A stretch of 64,000 nt of DNA from Pseudomonadota bacterium (GTDB lineage Bacteria; Pseudomonadota; Gammaproteobacteria; Burkholderiales; Burkholderiaceae_C): NCBI GenBank assembly GCA_018241405.1, contig JAFEDY010000023.1, forward strand, positions 63,175-127,174, given 5' to 3'. The notes beneath the pieces are model-generated. The model made no database searches. It was given only the letters and a program-made list of their open reading frames with translations, and was not told where the DNA came from. The number at the start of each line of letters is the position of its first letter. Position 1 is the stretch's first letter. A program made the translations under genes and the position numbers. Shown here in pieces: positions 52,090-63,550 of this stretch.

Positions 52090-52149
52090 CAACAGGCCTC
52101 TAGCGCCCGTCCATCAAGCGCCAATAGCTATATATTTTATAGTAATCTA
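52090..52149 (-). repeat. dispersed palindromic repeat, copy 8
   Basis: Minus strand reads ATTACTATAAAATATATAGC, TATTGGCGCTTGATGGACGG and GCGCTAGAGGCC, one of the cleanest copies. It lies between dusC and the methyltransferase and includes the stop of the latter. Confidence 0.8.
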
Positions 52150-53298
52150 GCCTGCCGCACCCAGGCGCCAGAGCGATGTGAGCTCGGCCGCGCGCGCGGC
52201 GTGCAGGGGGTCGCCGGCGTCCTGGGCCTTGCCGTGGCGCGGCCGTGCGTCCAGGCGCCCGAGCACTTGCAGGCCGGCGGTGGCGATCCAGCCAAGCAGC
52301 TCATCGCGCGTGCGCAGGCCCAGGTGTTCAGCCAGGTCGGACAGGACCAGCCAGCCCTCGCCGCCGGGCGCCAGGTGACCGGCGAGGCCAGCCAGAAAGC
52401 CCCTCAGCATGCGGCTGCCCTCGTCGTACACGGCCTGCTCTATGGCCGAGCTGGGCCGCGCCGGCAGCCAGGGCGGGTTGCAGACCACGAGCGGCGCACG
52501 CCCGGGCGGGAACAGGTCAGCGGCGAGCAGCGCCACGCGCTCCTGCAGGCCCAGGCGCTGCAGGTTGTCCGCGGCGCAGGCCAGGGCACGGGGCGCGAGC
52601 TCGGTGGCGACGACGCGGCGCACACCCCGGCGCGCGAGCACAGCCGCCAGCACGCCGGTGCCGGTGCCGATGTCAAAGGCCAGGTCCATGCCGGGCAGCG
52701 GCGCCTGCGCCACCAGGTCGATGTACTCGCCGCGTATGGGCGAGAACACGCCGTAGTGCGGGTGGATGCGGTTGCCCGGTGCGGGGCCCAGCGCGGGTAT
52801 CTCCACGCCCTTCTTGCGCCACTCATGCGCGCCGACGATGCCCAGCAGCTCGCGCAGCGCGACCACGCAGGGCTGGCCGCTGGCCGGGCCCCAGGCCTCG
52901 GTACAGGCGGCGCGCCAGTCGGGTGCGCGGCGCAGCGTGATCCCGTAGCCACCATCGACCGGGATCAACAGCGCGCCGAGCGTGCGTGCGCGCTGCGCCT
53001 GGGCCTGGCGGTGCAGGTGAAAGCGCTCGGCCGGGCCGGCACTGGCGATCTTCTGCGCCGCCTTCGCCGCCGCCTTGGGCGGCTTGCGGTCGGCGCGGCG
53101 CATCAAAGCCTGCAGCAGCTGGCGCGCGTTCTGGAAGTCGCCGCGCCACAGCAGGGCCGTGCCCTCGCAGGCCAGGCGGTAGGCGGTGTCAGCGGGCAAG
53201 GTGTCGTCGGCCAGCTGCACACGGCGCGGCGCCGGGGCACCGCTTTCGGAGCGCCACAGCGCGCGGTGATCCACGCCCTGCTCGCTCCATTCGATCAT
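52147..53298 (-). CDS. class I SAM-dependent methyltransferase (HemK/PrmC-like N5-glutamine type)
   Basis: The 383-residue protein has an N-terminal domain of ~150 residues and a C-terminal Rossmann methyltransferase: motif I FDIGTGTGVLAAVLA and catalytic VVCNPPWLPAR (NPPW in place of NPPY). Targets may be ribosomal proteins, rRNA or small molecules; not determinable. Start 53298 was chosen since upstream frame is the shadow of the GNAT gene. Confidence 0.82.
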   Translation of the reverse strand: MIEWSEQGVDHRALWRSESGAPAPRRVQLADDTLPADTAYRLACEGTALLWRGDFQNARQLLQALMRRADRKPPKAAAKAAQKIASAGPAERFHLHRQAQAQRARTLGALLIPVDGGYGITLRRAPDWRAACTEAWGPASGQPCVVALRELLGIVGAHEWRKKGVEIPALGPAPGNRIHPHYGVFSPIRGEYIDLVAQAPLPGMDLAFDIGTGTGVLAAVLARRGVRRVVATELAPRALACAADNLQRLGLQERVALLAADLFPPGRAPLVVCNPPWLPARPSSAIEQAVYDEGSRMLRGFLAGLAGHLAPGGEGWLVLSDLAEHLGLRTRDELLGWIATAGLQVLGRLDARPRHGKAQDAGDPLHAARAAELTSLWRLGAAG

Positions 53299-53321
53299 TG
53301 CAACGGCCGCCGAACAGCGCT

Positions 53322-53843
53322 TCAGTTGACGGAACGCTTGAGGCGCACTTCTTCGATCTTCACACCGCCGACCACGGCCGTCTTGGCGGTGGTCATCTCG
53401 CGCTTGAAGCCGGCCATTTCGTGAAAGCGCAGGGCGCGCTCGTTGCGCAGCGGCACCCAGGCCGTGACGGTGGTGCAGCCCTCTTCGTGCAGGCCGTCGC
53501 GCGCGGCGTCCCACAGGGCCACGCCCACGCCCTTGTCCCAGTGCGTGGGAGCGGCATAGATGGCCCAGATTTCGCCGGTGGTGTTGCGGGTTTTTTCATC
53601 GCGCGAGCGGTCGAAGCCGACGAAGCCGACGATCTTGTCGCCGTCCACCGCCACCTGGACCTGGGGCTCGCAATACTCGATGGCCTCGCGCCAGTAGGCC
53701 TGGCGCTTTTCGACCGAAGACATGGATTTCAATTGATCGTCGGGCACCAGGCCTCGGTAGGCTTCCAATGCGGCGGTGGTGTGGACCTGGGCAATGGCTT
53801 TGGCATCGCGAAGTGTGGCGGGACGAACCTGGATACTGGACAT
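53322..53843 (-). CDS. GNAT family N-acetyltransferase
   Basis: The 173-residue protein starts SSIQVRPATLRDAKAIAQVH and holds the acetyl-CoA region GEIWAIYAAPTHWDKGVGVA. Typical GNAT length. Substrate unknown. Lies 23 bp upstream of the methyltransferase, same strand. Confidence 0.88.
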   Translation of the reverse strand: MSSIQVRPATLRDAKAIAQVHTTAALEAYRGLVPDDQLKSMSSVEKRQAYWREAIEYCEPQVQVAVDGDKIVGFVGFDRSRDEKTRNTTGEIWAIYAAPTHWDKGVGVALWDAARDGLHEEGCTTVTAWVPLRNERALRFHEMAGFKREMTTAKTAVVGGVKIEEVRLKRSVN

Positions 53844-54001
53844 GGGAAACGAAAACGGGTGAATTTCGAGAAACCCAGCATTCTCGCGCAAATGCCTTGC
53901 TGCACGCTAGCCCCCCCGTGTTTCCTGCATGCCACTCGCAACTATTCCACACAAACCCGCCCATCTGTGGCAGGCATATGGGGTAAACCCTTATTGGCGG
54001 G

Positions 54002-55450
54002 CTACAACAGGCGCCGCAGCAGCGCCATGACACGATCAAAGCGCGCGCCGTAGGGCGGGTACAGCAGGGGTCCCAGCGACCAGCGCGACTGCACCAGCAC
54101 CGGCTTCTGGTGGCAAAAGCGCAGAAAGCCGGCCTCGCCGTGGTAGGCGCCCCAGCCGCTGTCGCCCACGCCGCCAAAGGGCAGCCTGTCGTGCGCGATA
54201 TGCAGCAGCGTGTCGTTGACCGACACGCCGCCGCTCACGGTGCGGCGCAGCACGTCGTCACGCACGGCCTCGCTGCGGCCGAACCAGTAGAGGGCCAGCG
54301 GGCGCGGCCCGGCGTTGATGTGGGCGACGGCGTCGTCGAGCCGCTCGTAGCCGAGCACCGGCAGCACGGGGCCGAAGATCTCCTCCTGCAGGATCTGCAT
54401 GCCCGGCGTGGCGCCAAACACCAGCGTCGGCGCCATCTGCCGGCCCACGCCGTCGCCAATGCCCTGGGGCGGCGGCGCGGGCGCGCCCGGCACGCTTTGC
54501 ATGACCTGCACCTCGGCCCCCAGGGTCTGGGCCTGCTGCAGCATGGTGCGCAGCCGCGCGAGATGGCGCGGCGTGATGATGGAGGCGTAGTCCGGGTTGC
54601 CCTCGAAGTACGGGTACAGCCGCGCCACGGCGGCGCGATAGGCCTCGGCAAAGGCGGCCTCGTTGCCGCGCGGCAACATCACATAGTCGGGTGCGATGCA
54701 GGTCTGGCCCGCGTTGAGCAGCTTGCCGTGGGCGATCTTGAGCGCGGCGTCCTGCAGGTCGCAGTCGGCGTCGATGATGGCGGGCGACTTGCCGCCCAGC
54801 TCCAGCGTGGTCGGCGTGAGGTTGGCCGCGGCCGCCTGCGCCACCCTGCGGCCCACGGCCGTGGAGCCGGTGAACACCAGGTGATCAAACGGCAGCGAGG
54901 CCAGCAGCGCGGCGGTGGCGGCATCGCCCTGCACCACGCAAAACTCGTCGGACGCGAAGAACTGCGCCACCAGGGCCGCCAGCTGCGCCGAGGTGTGGGG
55001 GGTGAGCTCGCTGGGCTTGAGCATGACGCGGTTGCCCGCCGCCAGCGCGCCGATGACGGGCGCGAGGGTCATCTGCACGGGATAGTTCCAGGGTCCAATC
55101 ACGCACACCACGCCCAGCGGCTGGCGCTCCACCCAGCCGCGCGCGGGCTGCAGATACAGGGGCGTGCGCACCCGGCTGCGCCGGCACCAGCGCGCCAGGT
55201 GGCGCAGCGTGTGGGCGAGCTGGGAGCGCAGCACGAACAGGTCGGCCACCTCGGTCAGGCGCGGCGAGCGCATGCCGAAGTCGGCCTGCACCGCGGCCGC
55301 GAGCAGCGGGCCATGCTCGTCGAGCAGCTTGGAGAGGCGCAGCAGGCGCTCGCGCCGCAGCGTCAAGGGCACGTCGGGCTGCGCCCTGCTGGCCTGGCGT
55401 TGCAGTTCAAAGCATTGGCGGATGTCGTGCGGCGTCATGGCGGCCATCAT
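54002..55450 (-). CDS. aldehyde dehydrogenase (coniferyl-aldehyde type)
   Basis: The 482-residue NAD(P)-dependent dehydrogenase has the catalytic pair E217 (LELGGKSPAI) and C251 (NAGQTCIAPDY), the cofactor block GPWNYPVQMTLAPVIGALAA and C-terminal LPFGGVGDSGWGAYHG. These features match coniferyl/long-chain aldehyde dehydrogenases with a hydrophobic C-terminus. Three close ATGs (55450, 55447, 55438) could start it. Confidence 0.88.
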   Translation of the reverse strand: MMAAMTPHDIRQCFELQRQASRAQPDVPLTLRRERLLRLSKLLDEHGPLLAAAVQADFGMRSPRLTEVADLFVLRSQLAHTLRHLARWCRRSRVRTPLYLQPARGWVERQPLGVVCVIGPWNYPVQMTLAPVIGALAAGNRVMLKPSELTPHTSAQLAALVAQFFASDEFCVVQGDAATAALLASLPFDHLVFTGSTAVGRRVAQAAAANLTPTTLELGGKSPAIIDADCDLQDAALKIAHGKLLNAGQTCIAPDYVMLPRGNEAAFAEAYRAAVARLYPYFEGNPDYASIITPRHLARLRTMLQQAQTLGAEVQVMQSVPGAPAPPPQGIGDGVGRQMAPTLVFGATPGMQILQEEIFGPVLPVLGYERLDDAVAHINAGPRPLALYWFGRSEAVRDDVLRRTVSGGVSVNDTLLHIAHDRLPFGGVGDSGWGAYHGEAGFLRFCHQKPVLVQSRWSLGPLLYPPYGARFDRVMALLRRLL

Positions 55451-55507
55451 AAAAACAAAGCCGCGCTGGCCTGGGCCGCGCGGCAGTGCGTGGGAATCGG
55501 GTTTGCT

Positions 55508-55878
55508 TCAGCGAATTTCGCGCGGCACCACGTCTGTGATGTCATGCACGGTGGCGGCCTCGGCGCCGCGCTGCGTGGACGGCGCCTGCGCGGTCCAGCG
55601 TGCGGTGCTGCGATAGACCGTGCTCCAGCCACTGCGCGGGTCCATGCGCATGGCCCATGGCACGACCGGCCTGCCGGTCAGCCGCGCCCACAGCGCGCGC
55701 ACGCCCCACAGCAACGCCAGCACGGCGGCTGCGGCCACCAGGCTCAGGAACAGAACCGCGCCCATGGCAAAGACCACCAGACGCAAGACCCACCGGATCA
55801 CACCGGCCACAACTTCGTTCAAACCATGCCCCTTTCTGCATGCGTGCAGCCTGCGCCGCACAGCCTCAATGGTAGGGC

Positions 55879-55882
<4 letters not shown>
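55508..55882 (-). CDS. hypothetical membrane protein
   Basis: A frame of up to 124 residues has one long hydrophobic region ([20 protein letters not shown] extended by [14 protein letters not shown], probably two helices) and a hydrophilic C-terminus ([15 protein letters not shown] ... IRRR-free, ends VPREIR). No family recognised. The start is uncertain: TTG 55882 overlaps the clpB stop, and no ATG precedes the helix. It follows clpB on the same strand. Confidence 0.6.
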
Positions 55883-58482
<2,600 letters not shown>

Positions 58483-58505
58483 AAAAAAACCTCCAACTGG
58501 GTGCT

Positions 58506-58534
58506 ACCTAGGGTTGCCGTGCGGTAATTTCAAG
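58506..58534 (-). promoter_or_regulatory. sigma-32 (heat-shock) promoter of clpB
   Basis: On the minus strand CTTGAAA (58528-58534), 14 nt, then CCCTAGGT (58506-58513), close to the RpoH consensus CTTGAAA-N11-16-CCCCATnT. It lies 24 bp before the clpB start. Confidence 0.75.
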
Positions 58535-58550
58535 CCGCCGGAGGCGAAAT

Positions 58551-59027
58551 TCACCCTGGCTGCGTCGGCACATCCATGCCCCAGCGCGCCATGGCGGCGT
58601 CGTCGCTCACGCGCGCATCGACCCAGCGCGCGCCCTCGGGGGTTTGCTCCTTCTTCCAGAAGGGTGCCTGGGTCTTGAGGTAGTCCATCAAAAACTCGCA
58701 GGCCTGGAAACTCTCGCCCCGGTGCGCGCTGGTCACGGCCACGAGCACGATCTGGTCGAGCGGCGCGAGCAGGCCGACGCGGTGGATGACGCGGGCGGCG
58801 TAGATGTCGAAGCGCTGCAGGGCGGCGTCGATCATGGCCTCTATGGATTTTTCCGTCATCCCGGGGTAATGCTCCAGCTCCATGGTGCGCACGCTGTCGC
58901 CCTCATTCCTGTCACGCACCGTGCCGACGAAGCAGCACACGGCGCCCACGCGCGCGTCCTGGGCGCGCAGCTGCGCCAGTTCGGTGGATACATCAAAGTC
59001 CTGGGTTTGGATGGATACGCGGCTCAT
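58551..59027 (-). CDS. moaE: molybdopterin synthase catalytic subunit
   Basis: The 158-residue protein makes molybdopterin from cPMP together with MoaD. GAVCCFVGTVRD, LEHYPGMTEKSIE, VTSAHRGESFQACEFLMDYL and the catalytic lysines of FWKKEQTPEGARW are intact. It is 1 kb from moaD, with unrelated small genes between them. Confidence 0.95.
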   Translation of the reverse strand: MSRVSIQTQDFDVSTELAQLRAQDARVGAVCCFVGTVRDRNEGDSVRTMELEHYPGMTEKSIEAMIDAALQRFDIYAARVIHRVGLLAPLDQIVLVAVTSAHRGESFQACEFLMDYLKTQAPFWKKEQTPEGARWVDARVSDDAAMARWGMDVPTQPG

Positions 59028-59082
59028 GGCAGGCGACAGCGGCAAAATTGCGGGATTGACGGCACTTTAACGCCCTGCCCCC

Positions 59083-59337
59083 ATGTCCCAACAGACCATC
59101 AACACCCCCGAATACCTGCTCTACCCCTCGCCGCACAACGCGCACCGCGTGGTGTTCGAGTTCCAGACCTTCGTGCCCCAGCTCTACGCACTGATCGACC
59201 TGCCGAGCTTTGAGCTGACGGGCCGCTACAGCCTGTTCTCGGCCCACCGCCGCGCCGACGGCAAGATGGGCCAGCTCGTGACCTTTGAGCTGCAGGCCGA
59301 CCAGCAGCGCTTTGAGCGCCTGTTCGTGCCGGATTGA
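59083..59337 (+). CDS. conserved hypothetical small protein
   Basis: The 84-residue product (TPEYLLYPSPHNAHRVVFEF, FELTGRYSLFSAHRRADG, ending RLFVPD) has no recognised domain and no membrane segment. Divergent from moaE (55 bp apart). The full-length frame with ordinary codon use supports a real gene. Confidence 0.65.
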   Translation: MSQQTINTPEYLLYPSPHNAHRVVFEFQTFVPQLYALIDLPSFELTGRYSLFSAHRRADGKMGQLVTFELQADQQRFERLFVPD

Positions 59338-59394
59338 GGGCCGCCAGCCTGCCGCGGCAATACCCGACGGTATTCCTAGGGTAAACCCGCAATT

Positions 59395-59408
59395 TTGACC
59401 CGGCTCAA
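59395..59408. promoter_or_regulatory. FNR-like box
   Basis: TTGAC-CCGG-CTCAA resembles the FNR/Anr site TTGAT-N4-ATCAA with two deviations. It is 61 bp before the DUF3149 gene start. Weak candidate. Confidence 0.25.
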
Positions 59409-59468
59409 AGTCGCCAATCCCTTGTTGCGCTGCAATAGCAGCAACAGTCAACAACGGAGAAAAACGAC

Positions 59469-59603
59469 ATGGCATTGCTCAAACAACTCTTCACCACCGA
59501 GGTGGGCCTGTTCAGCGCCGTCGGCATTGGCTTCATGCTGGGCATGCTGGGTTTCTTCATCTGGCTCTTCACGCGCAATGACGCGCCCAAGAACGGCGAA
59601 TAG
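59469..59603 (+). CDS. DUF3149 small membrane protein
   Basis: A 44-residue frame starts MALLKQLFTTEVGLFSAVGI and continues as one transmembrane helix with GFMLGMLGFFIWLF and a short tail. It matches the DUF3149 pattern. GGAGA lies 9 nt before ATG and a strong terminator follows, both supporting expression. Function unknown. Confidence 0.8.
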   Translation: MALLKQLFTTEVGLFSAVGIGFMLGMLGFFIWLFTRNDAPKNGE

Positions 59604-59632
59604 CAGCCCTGAACCGGCATCGCCTCCCGCAA

Positions 59633-59669
59633 GGCGCCGCGCCCATGAGGGCCGGCGCCTTTTGTTTTT
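59633..59669 (+). terminator. Rho-independent terminator after the DUF3149 gene
   Basis: GGCGCC (59633-59638) pairs with GGCGCC (59654-59659), extended by GCCC/GGGC around loop ATGA, then TTTTGTTTTT. Confidence 0.85.
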
Positions 59670-59693
59670 GCACCGTGCCGGACAATGCCGTCC

Positions 59694-60026
59694 ATGCACG
59701 AAGACGACAACCAGATCCTGATCCCGCCCACCTTCATCGCGCTGTACAGCGACGCGCGCGAGCGCCTGCAGCTGTCCCGCGGCGAACTACAGGCGCGCTA
59801 TGAGCTGTGCGAGGATCTCGCCTGCACCCTGGTGGAGCAGGCCGAGCAGCTCTACCACGGCGGCGCCCGCTCTGAGGAAGGCGTGCTGCTGGGCATGCAT
59901 GCGGCCCTGGCGGGGGCCGAGACGGGCGTGAGCCCGCAGGAGGCGCGCTGGATCACACTGCGCCTGGCCGAGCTGCTGGGCTGGCGCAGCCCGCAGCTGC
60001 CCGAACCCGACGTCAGCCGCCCGTGA
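59694..60026 (+). CDS. conserved hypothetical protein
   Basis: The 110-residue protein (HEDDNQILIPPTFIALYSDA ... ELQARYELCEDLACTLVEQA) is alpha-helical and lacks a known domain. Start ATG 59694 is preferred over 59685. Its 3' end overlaps the convergent moaD end by 14 bp. Confidence 0.7.
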   Translation: MHEDDNQILIPPTFIALYSDARERLQLSRGELQARYELCEDLACTLVEQAEQLYHGGARSEEGVLLGMHAALAGAETGVSPQEARWITLRLAELLGWRSPQLPEPDVSRP

Positions 60027-60276
60027 CGGGCGGGAAGAACGCGGCCTCGGCGCCATCGGTCAGCGCCGTGGCCTCCTGGCCCATGATCTGATTGAGCGCC
60101 ATGCGCACGGCGCGCTCGCGTGCCAGGCAGTCGGCCCAGGGCGCACCGCGGGCGATGAGGTCGTCGCGCAGCGCCCCCAGGGTGGCGGCGCCGGTCTGCA
60201 GCGTCTCCTGCCCTGTGCCCACGGCCTCGCGGATGGAGGCGAAGTAGCGCACGGTGATGGTGATGGGGGCGGTCAT
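60013..60276 (-). CDS. moaD: molybdopterin synthase sulfur carrier subunit
   Basis: The 87-residue ubiquitin-fold protein ends in the required Gly-Gly (FFPPVTGG), which is thiocarboxylated to donate sulfur. Start overlaps the moeA stop by 4 nt. Confidence 0.93.
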   Translation of the reverse strand: MTAPITITVRYFASIREAVGTGQETLQTGAATLGALRDDLIARGAPWADCLARERAVRMALNQIMGQEATALTDGAEAAFFPPVTGG

Positions 60277-61505
60277 GACAGCAGCTCCGTGAACGGCAGG
60301 AAGCGCACGCGGTCGCCGCGCGCAATCGTCTGGCCCGCGGGGTTGTCCACCACACCGTCGCCCCACACGGCCGAGGTGAGCACGCCCGAGCTTTGGTTGG
60401 AAAACAGCTCCAGACTGCCATCGGCCGCATGGCGCACGCGCAGAAACTCACGGCGTTTATCGGCCCTGGGCCAGTCAAAACCGGCGCTGGCAGCTATTGC
60501 TTTGGGAGCAACATCCTGCACCCCTTGCAGGCGCAGCAGGAAGGGGCGCACCAGCAGGCAGAAGGTGATGAGACTGGACACCGGGTTGCCCGGCAGGCCC
60601 ATGAAGTGCGTGCCGCCTATGCGGCCGTAGGCAAAGGGCTTACCCGGCTTGATGGCGATCTGCCACAGGTCCAGGCTGCCCAGGCTTTGCACCGCGGGCT
60701 TGATATGGTCTTCCTCGCCCACGGAGACGCCGCCGCTGGTGAGGATCAGGTCATGGCCTGCGCTGGCCTGGCGCAGCGCGGCCACGGTGGCCTCGCGCTG
60801 GTCGGGCACGATGCCGAGGTCGGTCACCTCACAGCCCAGGCGCAGCAGCAGGGCGCGCAGCACAAAGCGGTTGCTGTTGTAGATGGCGCCGGGCGGCATG
60901 CGCTCGGGCGGCAGCTCGCCGGGCATGACGAGTTCGTCGCCCGTGGAGAACAGCGCCACGCGCGGGCGGCGCGCCACCTGCAGTTCGGCCAGGCCCATGC
61001 TGGCGGCCAGGCCCAGGGCGGCGGGCGTCAGGCGCGTGCCGGCGGCCAGCACCTGGGCGCCCAGGGTGATGTCCTCACCCGCGCGGCGTATCCACTGGCC
61101 GTCTGCGGGTACGGCGTTGATGCGCACGCGCCCTTCATCCAATGTCTCGCAGTCCTCCTGCATGACGATGGCGTCGGCCCCCGCGGGCACGGGCGCGCCC
61201 GTGAAGATGCGCGCGGCGGTGCCAGTGGCCAGCGGCGCGCCCGCCTGGCCGGCGGCGATGCGCTGCGAGACGGGCAGCTCCACGCCCGCGGCGGTGATGT
61301 CGGCACTGCGCACGGCGTAGCCGTCCATGGCACTGTTGTCCTGCGGCGGCACCTGCAGCGGCGAGACGGCGGCCTGCGCCAGCACGCGGCCGTCGGCATC
61401 GAAGGTGCTGACGCGGTCGCTGCCGGCCAGCGGCGCGGCCTGGGCCAGCAGTTCCGCCAGGGCATCGTCCAGGGGCTTGAGGGGCGCACGCGCCTTGGAT
61501 GTCAT
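60273..61505 (-). CDS. moeA: molybdopterin molybdenumtransferase
   Basis: The 410-residue enzyme inserts molybdate into adenylated molybdopterin. DNSAMDGYAV, RIFTGAPVPAGADAIVMQED, STGDELV, and ILTSGGVSVGEEDH are diagnostic. Around 60474-60511 the DNA resembles half of the dispersed repeat (protein KAIAASAGF). Overlaps mobB and moaD by 4 nt each. Confidence 0.95.
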   Translation of the reverse strand: MTSKARAPLKPLDDALAELLAQAAPLAGSDRVSTFDADGRVLAQAAVSPLQVPPQDNSAMDGYAVRSADITAAGVELPVSQRIAAGQAGAPLATGTAARIFTGAPVPAGADAIVMQEDCETLDEGRVRINAVPADGQWIRRAGEDITLGAQVLAAGTRLTPAALGLAASMGLAELQVARRPRVALFSTGDELVMPGELPPERMPPGAIYNSNRFVLRALLLRLGCEVTDLGIVPDQREATVAALRQASAGHDLILTSGGVSVGEEDHIKPAVQSLGSLDLWQIAIKPGKPFAYGRIGGTHFMGLPGNPVSSLITFCLLVRPFLLRLQGVQDVAPKAIAASAGFDWPRADKRREFLRVRHAADGSLELFSNQSSGVLTSAVWGDGVVDNPAGQTIARGDRVRFLPFTELLS

Positions 61506-62053
61506 TCGCAGGTCTCCTCGGTCTGGGGCTGGTAGTCAAGGCGCGCGCCCTGGGCCAGCAGCCATTGCGCGATGGTAGTCGGCTCGCTCAGGGGCAGCAG
61601 CGCAAGCGGCGTGGGTGCCGGCAGCTGCGCGGCATCACTGGCCACGGCGATCACGCAGCCGTCATGCGGATAGCGCGCCGGGCCGCCGCGGTAGTCGGGC
61701 GCGGGGGCGCGCCAGATCTCGATCTTGGGCAGGTGGCTGTCCTTGAAGCCCTCGACCAGCACCCAGTCCACGCCGGGGCCGATTTCGGCCAGCAAGGCGT
61801 GCACGTCCAGCACATGCGGCTGCGCGAACTCGCGCATCAAGGCCATGCGCCGGTCGGAGGCCACGAGCACCTCGCAGGCGCCGGCCTCGCGGTGGCGCCA
61901 GCTGTCCTTGCCCGGGTGGTCAACGTCGAATCGGTGGTGCGCATGCTTGACCACCGCCACGCGCAGCCCCTGCGCGCGCAGCAGGGGGATGAGCCGCTCG
62001 ACCAGCGTGGTCTTGCCGCTGCCCGAATAGCCGGCAAAGCCGACAACCTTCAT
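61502..62053 (-). CDS. mobB: molybdopterin-guanine dinucleotide biosynthesis adaptor MobB
   Basis: The 183-residue GTPase has Walker A GYSGSGKTTLVERL, AVVKHAHHRFDVDHPGKDSW and LVEGFKDSHLPKIEI. It assists MobA in guanylating the cofactor. First of the mobB-moeA-moaD operon; a repeat precedes it. Confidence 0.94.
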   Translation of the reverse strand: MKVVGFAGYSGSGKTTLVERLIPLLRAQGLRVAVVKHAHHRFDVDHPGKDSWRHREAGACEVLVASDRRMALMREFAQPHVLDVHALLAEIGPGVDWVLVEGFKDSHLPKIEIWRAPAPDYRGGPARYPHDGCVIAVASDAAQLPAPTPLALLPLSEPTTIAQWLLAQGARLDYQPQTEETCE

Positions 62054-62062
62054 GGGTCACTC

Positions 62063-62118
62063 CTGAAAAAATAGCTTCCAGCGCTCTATGGATGGGCGCT
62101 GGATGCCATTTTGACCAT
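62063..62118 (+). repeat. dispersed palindromic repeat, copy 9 (thrC-mobB)
   Basis: GAAAAAATAGCTTCCAGCGC, TCTATGGATGGGCGCTGGAT and GCCATTTTGACC match the consensus. It fills the gap between thrC and mobB. Confidence 0.75.
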
Positions 62119-63542
62119 TAATCGCAATGTGCGGCGATATAGGCCTTGACCTGCTCGGCATCGGCCGGCAGGCGCTGCACGCGCTTGGGCAACTGCTCTA
62201 TGCCCTCGAATTTCGCCGGGCGCTCGGGCGCGCGGCCCAGGGCCTCTTCGATGGTGTCGGCAAACTTGATGGGCAGGGCCGTCTCCAGCACGATCATGGG
62301 CTCGGCGCCCAGGTGCGCGCGCGCCACCTTCACGCCATCGGCCGTGTGGGTGTCGATGATCTGGCCAAAGCGCTCATAGGTGTCGCGTATCGTCGCCAGG
62401 CGGTCGGCATGGCTGCTGCTGCCGCTGGCAAAGCCGTAGCGTGCCGACAAGCCCTGGAAGGCAGGATCTGCGCTCAGGTCGAACTTGCCGGCCTGGCCCA
62501 CGCCGTCGGCAAACAGGGCCTTGGTGCGTGCGCCGTCGCGGCCCACGAGGTCGAAGACGAAGCGCTCGAAGTTGCTGGCCTTCGAGATGTCCATCGAGGG
62601 GCTGGACGTTTCATAGGTGTTGGCCGCTCCGCGCACCTGGTAGACGCCGGTGCGGAAGAATTCGTCGAGTACGTCGTTCTCGTTCGTCGCCACGATCAGG
62701 CGCGCGATCGGCAGGCCCATCTGGCGCGCCACATGGCCGGCGCAGATGTTGCCGAAGTTGCCGCTGGGCACGGTGAAGCTGACCTTCTGGTCGTTGCTCT
62801 GCGTGGCCTGGATGTAGCCCGCAAAGTAGTACACCACCTGGGCCAAGAGGCGCGCCCAGTTGATGGAGTTGACGGTGCCGATCTTGTATTTGGCCTTGAA
62901 GGCGTGGTCGTTGGAGACGGCCTTGACGATGTCCTGGCAGTCGTCGAACACGCCGTCGATGGCCAGGTTGTGGATGTTGGCGTCCTGCAGGCTGAACATC
63001 TGCGCCTGCTGGAAGGGGCTCATGCGGCCATGCGGGCTGGTCATGAAGACGCGCACGCCCTTTTTGCCGCGCATGGCGTATTCGGCCGCGCTGCCGGTGT
63101 CGCCAGAAGTCGCACCCAGAATGTTCAACTCCTCGCCGCGGCGCGCCAGCTCATATTCGAACAGGTTGCCCAGGAGCTGCATGGCCATGTCCTTGAAGGC
63201 CAGCGTGGGGCCGTTGGACAGGGCTTCGATGTGCAGCACGCCCTCGAGCCGGCGCAGCGGCACGATTTCGCGCGTGCCAAAAACCTCGGCGGTATAGGTC
63301 TTGTCGCACAGGGCACGCAGATCGGCGCTCGGGATGTCGTCGATGTAGAGCGACAGGATCTCGAACGCCAGCGCGGCATAGCCCTGGTCGCGGTAGACGA
63401 CGCGCAGCTGCGCCAGGCGCGCGGCGTCGATCTGGGGATAGTGCTCGGGCAGGTACAGGCCGCCGTCGGGCGCCAGGCCTTCGAGCAGGATGTCGCAGAA
63501 ACGCTTACGGTCCGGGTGACCGCGGGTGGAGAGGTATTGCAT
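62118..63542 (-). CDS. thrC: threonine synthase
   Basis: The 474-residue PLP enzyme converts O-phosphohomoserine to threonine. The PLP lysine is in NGPTLAFKDMAMQLLG; LGATSGDTGSAAEYAM and VPSGNFGNICAGHVARQMGL are further marks. It begins YLSTRGHPDRKRF, the long proteobacterial class. Start 63542 (MQYLSTRG). Confidence 0.96.
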   Translation of the reverse strand: MQYLSTRGHPDRKRFCDILLEGLAPDGGLYLPEHYPQIDAARLAQLRVVYRDQGYAALAFEILSLYIDDIPSADLRALCDKTYTAEVFGTREIVPLRRLEGVLHIEALSNGPTLAFKDMAMQLLGNLFEYELARRGEELNILGATSGDTGSAAEYAMRGKKGVRVFMTSPHGRMSPFQQAQMFSLQDANIHNLAIDGVFDDCQDIVKAVSNDHAFKAKYKIGTVNSINWARLLAQVVYYFAGYIQATQSNDQKVSFTVPSGNFGNICAGHVARQMGLPIARLIVATNENDVLDEFFRTGVYQVRGAANTYETSSPSMDISKASNFERFVFDLVGRDGARTKALFADGVGQAGKFDLSADPAFQGLSARYGFASGSSSHADRLATIRDTYERFGQIIDTHTADGVKVARAHLGAEPMIVLETALPIKFADTIEEALGRAPERPAKFEGIEQLPKRVQRLPADAEQVKAYIAAHCD

Positions 63543-63550
63543 GGGGGGTC

